From: Acidobacteriaceae bacterium
GTDB lineage: Bacteria > Acidobacteriota > Terriglobia > Terriglobales > Acidobacteriaceae
Length of the DNA stretch: 49,114 bases
NCBI GenBank assembly: GCA_003134655.1
Contig: PLBY01000104.1
Location: forward strand, 29,594 to 78,707
Direction: 5' to 3'
Below are positions 46,678-49,114 of the stretch, piece by piece (positions within the stretch are counted from its first letter, which is position 1; the number at the start of each line of letters is the position of its first letter). The notes beneath the pieces are model-generated. The model searched no databases. It was not told the DNA's origin and saw only the letters and a list, made by a program, of their open reading frames with translations. The translations under genes were made by a program, and so were the position numbers.

Positions 46678-47337
46678 ATGGCTCGAATTAGCTCAGTAGT
46701 TTTGGTGGTGCTGTTCGCTGCGTCTCTGTGTCTCGCGCAGGCTGCGGCACAAACCTCTCCGCAGGCGGCAACCCCCAGCGCCATCGGGCATGGATCATTT
46801 CCCGTGAAGGTGACGAAAACACTGGACTCCAGCAAGCTGAAGGAAGGCGACGCGGTTGAACTGGAGACGTCTGGGAGGTTCAAGCTGCCCGACGGTACGC
46901 TCGTTCCGAAAGGCTCGAAGATGTTCGGTCACGTGACAGCGGCGAAAGCCCGGTCCAAGGGAGATTCTCAGTCACAACTGGCGATGTCCTTCGACAAGCT
47001 GAATGTTGCCGGTGGAAAGCAACTCGCAGTCAAGGGGGCGGTGCAGGCGGTATTTCCTCCCCCGGACGAACCGGACCCTGGTGTTCCGGGTTCGTCCTCG
47101 CATCAAGGCGGGCCAGGCACGGTCCCGGCGCCCGATTACAAGCCCACAACTGACATCAAGACCGGAATGGCTACCGAGACGACCTCACGCACCTCCCCAG
47201 CATCAGACCCGAAGGCGACAGGCGTGCACGGATTCGATAATTTGAGTCTCAAAGATGGAGTTCTGAGTTCGAAAGGGAAGAACGCGAAGTTGGGTGGCGG
47301 CGTGCAGTTGATCGTGCGCGTCGACATCCTCGGATAG
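46678..47337 (+). CDS. Exported protein, paralogue B of a tandem trio
   Basis: A 219-residue exported protein closely related to paralogue A across its whole length: signal peptide (S-S-V-V-L-V-V-L-F-A-A-S-L-C-L-A-Q), the K-T-L-D-S-S-K-L-K-E-G-D core, P-D-G-T-L-V-P-K-G-S-K-M-F-G-H-V, a proline/glycine linker and the end block G-V-H-G-F-D-N-L-S-L-K-D-G-V-L...V-R-V-D-I-L-G. The leader with GGAGG is conserved with A as well. No terminator lies between B and C; the C gene starts 63 bases after the B stop, so B and C are probably one transcript. The function is unknown; export and a structural or envelope-binding role are the only supportable statements. Confidence 0.75.
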   Translation: MARISSVVLVVLFAASLCLAQAAAQTSPQAATPSAIGHGSFPVKVTKTLDSSKLKEGDAVELETSGRFKLPDGTLVPKGSKMFGHVTAAKARSKGDSQSQLAMSFDKLNVAGGKQLAVKGAVQAVFPPPDEPDPGVPGSSSHQGGPGTVPAPDYKPTTDIKTGMATETTSRTSPASDPKATGVHGFDNLSLKDGVLSSKGKNAKLGGGVQLIVRVDILG

Positions 47338-47400
47338 AAGCCCGGATCTGAGGATGGACCGCCCGGCCGGCATCTCGCCGCGAAGCGTGAGAGGGGATTT

Positions 47401-48051
47401 GTGAATCGAACTGGCATTCTGGTTGTGGTAGCCCTTTTGGTTGCGTCGGTTTCCTCAGGCGAAGATTCACTGGCTGCTCCTCAGGGTGTGCCCGGGGCCA
47501 TCGCGCACGGAGCCGTTCCAGTGAAAATCAAGAAGGCCTTGGATTCGAGCAACCTGAAGGAAGGCGATCCCGTTGAAGTTGAAACCACGGGAGCATTCAA
47601 ACTGCCCGACGGTATCATCGTCCCGAAGGGATCGAAGTTAACAGGGCATGTTGCGAGAGCGACCGCCAGATCTAAGGGTGATGCAGAGTCACAACTGAGC
47701 ATAGCGTTCGACAAGCTGAATGTTGCTAAAGGCGGGCAGTACTCACTAGAGGGCAAGGTTCAGGCGGTGTTTCAACCCAAAGAGGAGCCCGAACCCATGA
47801 TGGCGGGAAAGGCTACGGCAAACGCTGGTGGATCTACAACCGGCGTCGATGTTGGTACCGTAACCGACGCCGAGGTTGGATCGAACGTGGAGTCGTCCGC
47901 TAAGCCAGAGCCCGACATGACTCCCCAGTCGAGCGGTGTGCACGGGATTGGGAATCTGCGACTGGACAATGGTGTTCTCAGTTCGAAAAGGAAAAGCGTG
48001 AAACTGAGTGGCGGCGTGCGGATGATCGTGCGTGTCGACATCCTGGGGTAG
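47401..48051 (+). CDS. Exported protein, paralogue C of a tandem trio
   Basis: A 216-residue exported protein, the most divergent of the three. The signal peptide is residues 1-24 (G-I-L-V-V-V-A-L-L-V-A-S-V-S-S-G). The core is conserved (V-K-I-K-K-A-L-D-S-S-N-L-K-E-G-D-P-V-E-V-E-T-T-G-A-F-K-L-P-D-G, P-K-G-S-K-L-T-G-H-V), the linker is different (Gly/Thr/Asp-rich rather than Pro-rich), and the end block G-V-H-G-I-G-N-L-R-L-D-N-G-V-L...V-R-M-I-V-R-V-D-I-L-G is kept. Start GTG 47401 follows GAGAGGGG. There is no promoter like those of A and B directly in front, so it depends on the B transcript. It ends in the same hairpin terminator as A. Confidence 0.75.
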   Translation: MNRTGILVVVALLVASVSSGEDSLAAPQGVPGAIAHGAVPVKIKKALDSSNLKEGDPVEVETTGAFKLPDGIIVPKGSKLTGHVARATARSKGDAESQLSIAFDKLNVAKGGQYSLEGKVQAVFQPKEEPEPMMAGKATANAGGSTTGVDVGTVTDAEVGSNVESSAKPEPDMTPQSSGVHGIGNLRLDNGVLSSKRKSVKLSGGVRMIVRVDILG

Positions 48052-48086
48052 GTCGGATACTGATTCGTGTTCGCAAGAACGGGAAA

Positions 48087-48114
48087 GGCGCGGCCTTCGC
48101 CGCGCCATTTCTTT
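48087..48114 (+). terminator. Rho-independent terminator after paralogue C
   Basis: GGCGCGG-ccttcg-CCGCGCC followed by ATTTCTTT. The 20-base hairpin is identical to the core of the terminator after paralogue A. Confidence 0.75.
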
Positions 48115-48140
48115 GCCGAGGAGCGACCTCCTCAGGAATC

Positions 48141-48881
48141 TTACTTCCCGAAAATCACCGTGCTCGAGAAGTGGGAACTTGCGGCCATGTAGAAAATCAG
48201 TGGAACGGAAAGGAAGAAATTTGTCCGGGAGGCCAGGAATGCCTGGCGCGCCATGATGGCCGCGTTGGCAGGGGGCGTGCCAGCTAAAGTTCCCCGGATA
48301 ATCTTCTTATTGTTGGGCCAGATGATGCCCCACACGTTGAACAGCATCACGACTCCCATGCCCCCGCCCACGCCGATCGCGAGCACATGATTGTCATCTC
48401 CGCCCACCGGCGTGTAGTTCACAAATATCCAGCCCGCAGCATAGACCAGGATCGCAGTAATGGCTCCGAGCACATATCCGCTGGGTGTGACTTTCTTGAT
48501 AATGGCGAAGAGGATCGCCCAGACTCCGACCCAGAGCAACAGAAAAAGGCCGAACGTGCTGCCCTGCCCAACGCCTTGGCGTTGCGCATCGGGCGCGACC
48601 AGAAACTGTCCCCAATACCACATGCCGAAGAAGACGGTGGCCAGTGCGCTCCAGCGGAACCAGTTCAGCGCGGGCAGCGTCAGGTACTGAAAAATCTTCG
48701 GTTTGGCACCGGCGTCCACCTGTTTCATGAACGGAACGTTGATCAGGTTGAAGAAATAGAGCAGGCCGACCCAGGCGATCCCGGCGATAATGTGGAACCA
48801 GCGCAGAATGAGTTGTGTGGCCTCCTTACCCGTGATGGTGGGCGCGACCAAAGATGCTGCCACTGCGACGAAATGTTGCAT
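48141..48881 (-). CDS. Urate hydroxylase PuuD-like membrane domain protein (no cytochrome c part)
   Basis: A 246-residue inner-membrane protein with seven to eight hydrophobic helices. L-R-W-F-H-I-I-A-G-I-A-W-V-G-L-L-Y-F-F-N near the start and N-W-F-R-W-S-A-L-A-T-V-F-F-G-M-W-Y-W-G match the PuuD N-terminal domain pattern; histidines in these helices could bind haem. Proteobacterial PuuD, which oxidises urate, has a C-terminal cytochrome c domain; here the frame ends without one, and no C-x2-C-H is present, so function as urate hydroxylase is only an analogy. ATG 48881 is chosen because GGAGGA lies seven bases upstream; an upstream ATG 18 bases away would overlap this Shine-Dalgarno. The gene faces the paralogue trio across a short gap. 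Confidence 0.65.
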   Translation of the reverse strand: MQHFVAVAASLVAPTITGKEATQLILRWFHIIAGIAWVGLLYFFNLINVPFMKQVDAGAKPKIFQYLTLPALNWFRWSALATVFFGMWYWGQFLVAPDAQRQGVGQGSTFGLFLLLWVGVWAILFAIIKKVTPSGYVLGAITAILVYAAGWIFVNYTPVGGDDNHVLAIGVGGGMGVVMLFNVWGIIWPNNKKIIRGTLAGTPPANAAIMARQAFLASRTNFFLSVPLIFYMAASSHFSSTVIFGK

Positions 48882-49114
48882 TAGGATTTCCTCCGCCATC
48901 TTGTCGCTAAATCTCAAAGCGGTTGTGGGGGTCCCCGAATGTCCTCGATTCACGGGGCATTCGGCGAAGAGACATCCAGGCTGCAAATGAAAGAGTAAAC
49001 TCGCGAACCGCGGAATCGTGTCCCGCGGCGCCGTCGAGTCGAGGAAAGTCTGCACTTTGCGGCGGGCCCTGTCAACCCGCAGCGGGAACGCATGTCGGTA
49101 GCACATGATATGTC
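48882..49114. other. Upstream region of the PuuD-like gene
   Basis: About 230 bases to the right edge with no convincing gene on either strand; frames are rich in Arg and Pro. It should hold the promoter of the PuuD-like gene, but I see no clear -35/-10 pair. The string GAGGAAAGTC near 49034 recalls RNase P RNA but lacks the surrounding conserved structure. Confidence 0.4.

Noticed and set aside
49020..49060. RNase P RNA, suggested by GAGGAAAGTC near the right edge
   Set aside because: The neighbouring conserved segments and long-range pairing of RNase P RNA are absent in the available 230 bases.

Overview
The window looks like chromosomal DNA of an Acidobacteriota (Terriglobia-like) bacterium. 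The reasons are a high-GC composition, two very large Oar-like TonB-dependent receptors with an N-terminal carboxypeptidase-regulatory-like domain, a CadC-type membrane winged-helix regulator, YXWGXW and Ig-like secreted proteins, and many palindromic intergenic repeats. This is inference from gene content; there is no rRNA or other phylogenetic marker in the window.

Layout. 1-830: start of a Tat-exported protein leaving the left edge, then about 780 non-coding bases with two DnaA-box-like sites. 0.8-5 kb: RNase HI, a GAF/zinc-ribbon/tail-anchored protein, a small coiled-coil protein, a DUF1444 protein. 5-8.6 kb (minus strand): DUF4440 protein, cysteine-desulfurase-like enzyme, homoserine dehydrogenase, FMN/F420 oxidoreductase-like protein. 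8.8-16.3 kb: secreted SAM hydrolase, Oar-like receptor, then purine nucleoside phosphorylase, ERCC4 nuclease and secreted adenosine deaminase on the minus strand. 16.4-19.1 kb: threonine aldolase and small proteins. 19.2-21.4 kb: MttB-like methyltransferase with its corrinoid protein. 21.5-25.7 kb: etfB, etfA, a secreted protein and ETF-quinone oxidoreductase. 25.9-29.2 kb: ammonium transporter, and divergently a three-gene operon with two DUF488 proteins. 29-38 kb: esterase, riboswitch-preceded moaA, several exported proteins, phosphofructokinase, CDF metal transporter. 38-42 kb: CadC-like regulator facing a membrane protein across a row of direct repeats, DsbA-like protein, SH3 lipoprotein. 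42-48 kb: second Oar-like receptor and three paralogous secreted proteins. 48-49 kb: PuuD-like membrane protein.

Functional threads. (1) Adenosine: an exported SAM hydrolase (releasing adenosine), an exported adenosine deaminase and a nucleoside phosphorylase lie within 8 kb, next to an outer-membrane receptor. (2) One-carbon and electron transfer: methyltransferase/corrinoid pair divergent from the ETF to ETF-QO chain, with a perfect CRP-type palindrome between them. (3) An uncharacterised three-gene cassette, a presumed dual-OB protein plus two DUF488 proteins. (4) Palindromic repeats of several families, three of which appear to sit in frame inside conserved enzymes (desulfurase-like enzyme, homoserine dehydrogenase, MoaA). 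I regard threads 3 and 4, and the direct repeats beside the winged-helix regulator, as the best leads.

No tRNA, rRNA, CRISPR array, transposase or prophage gene was recognised.
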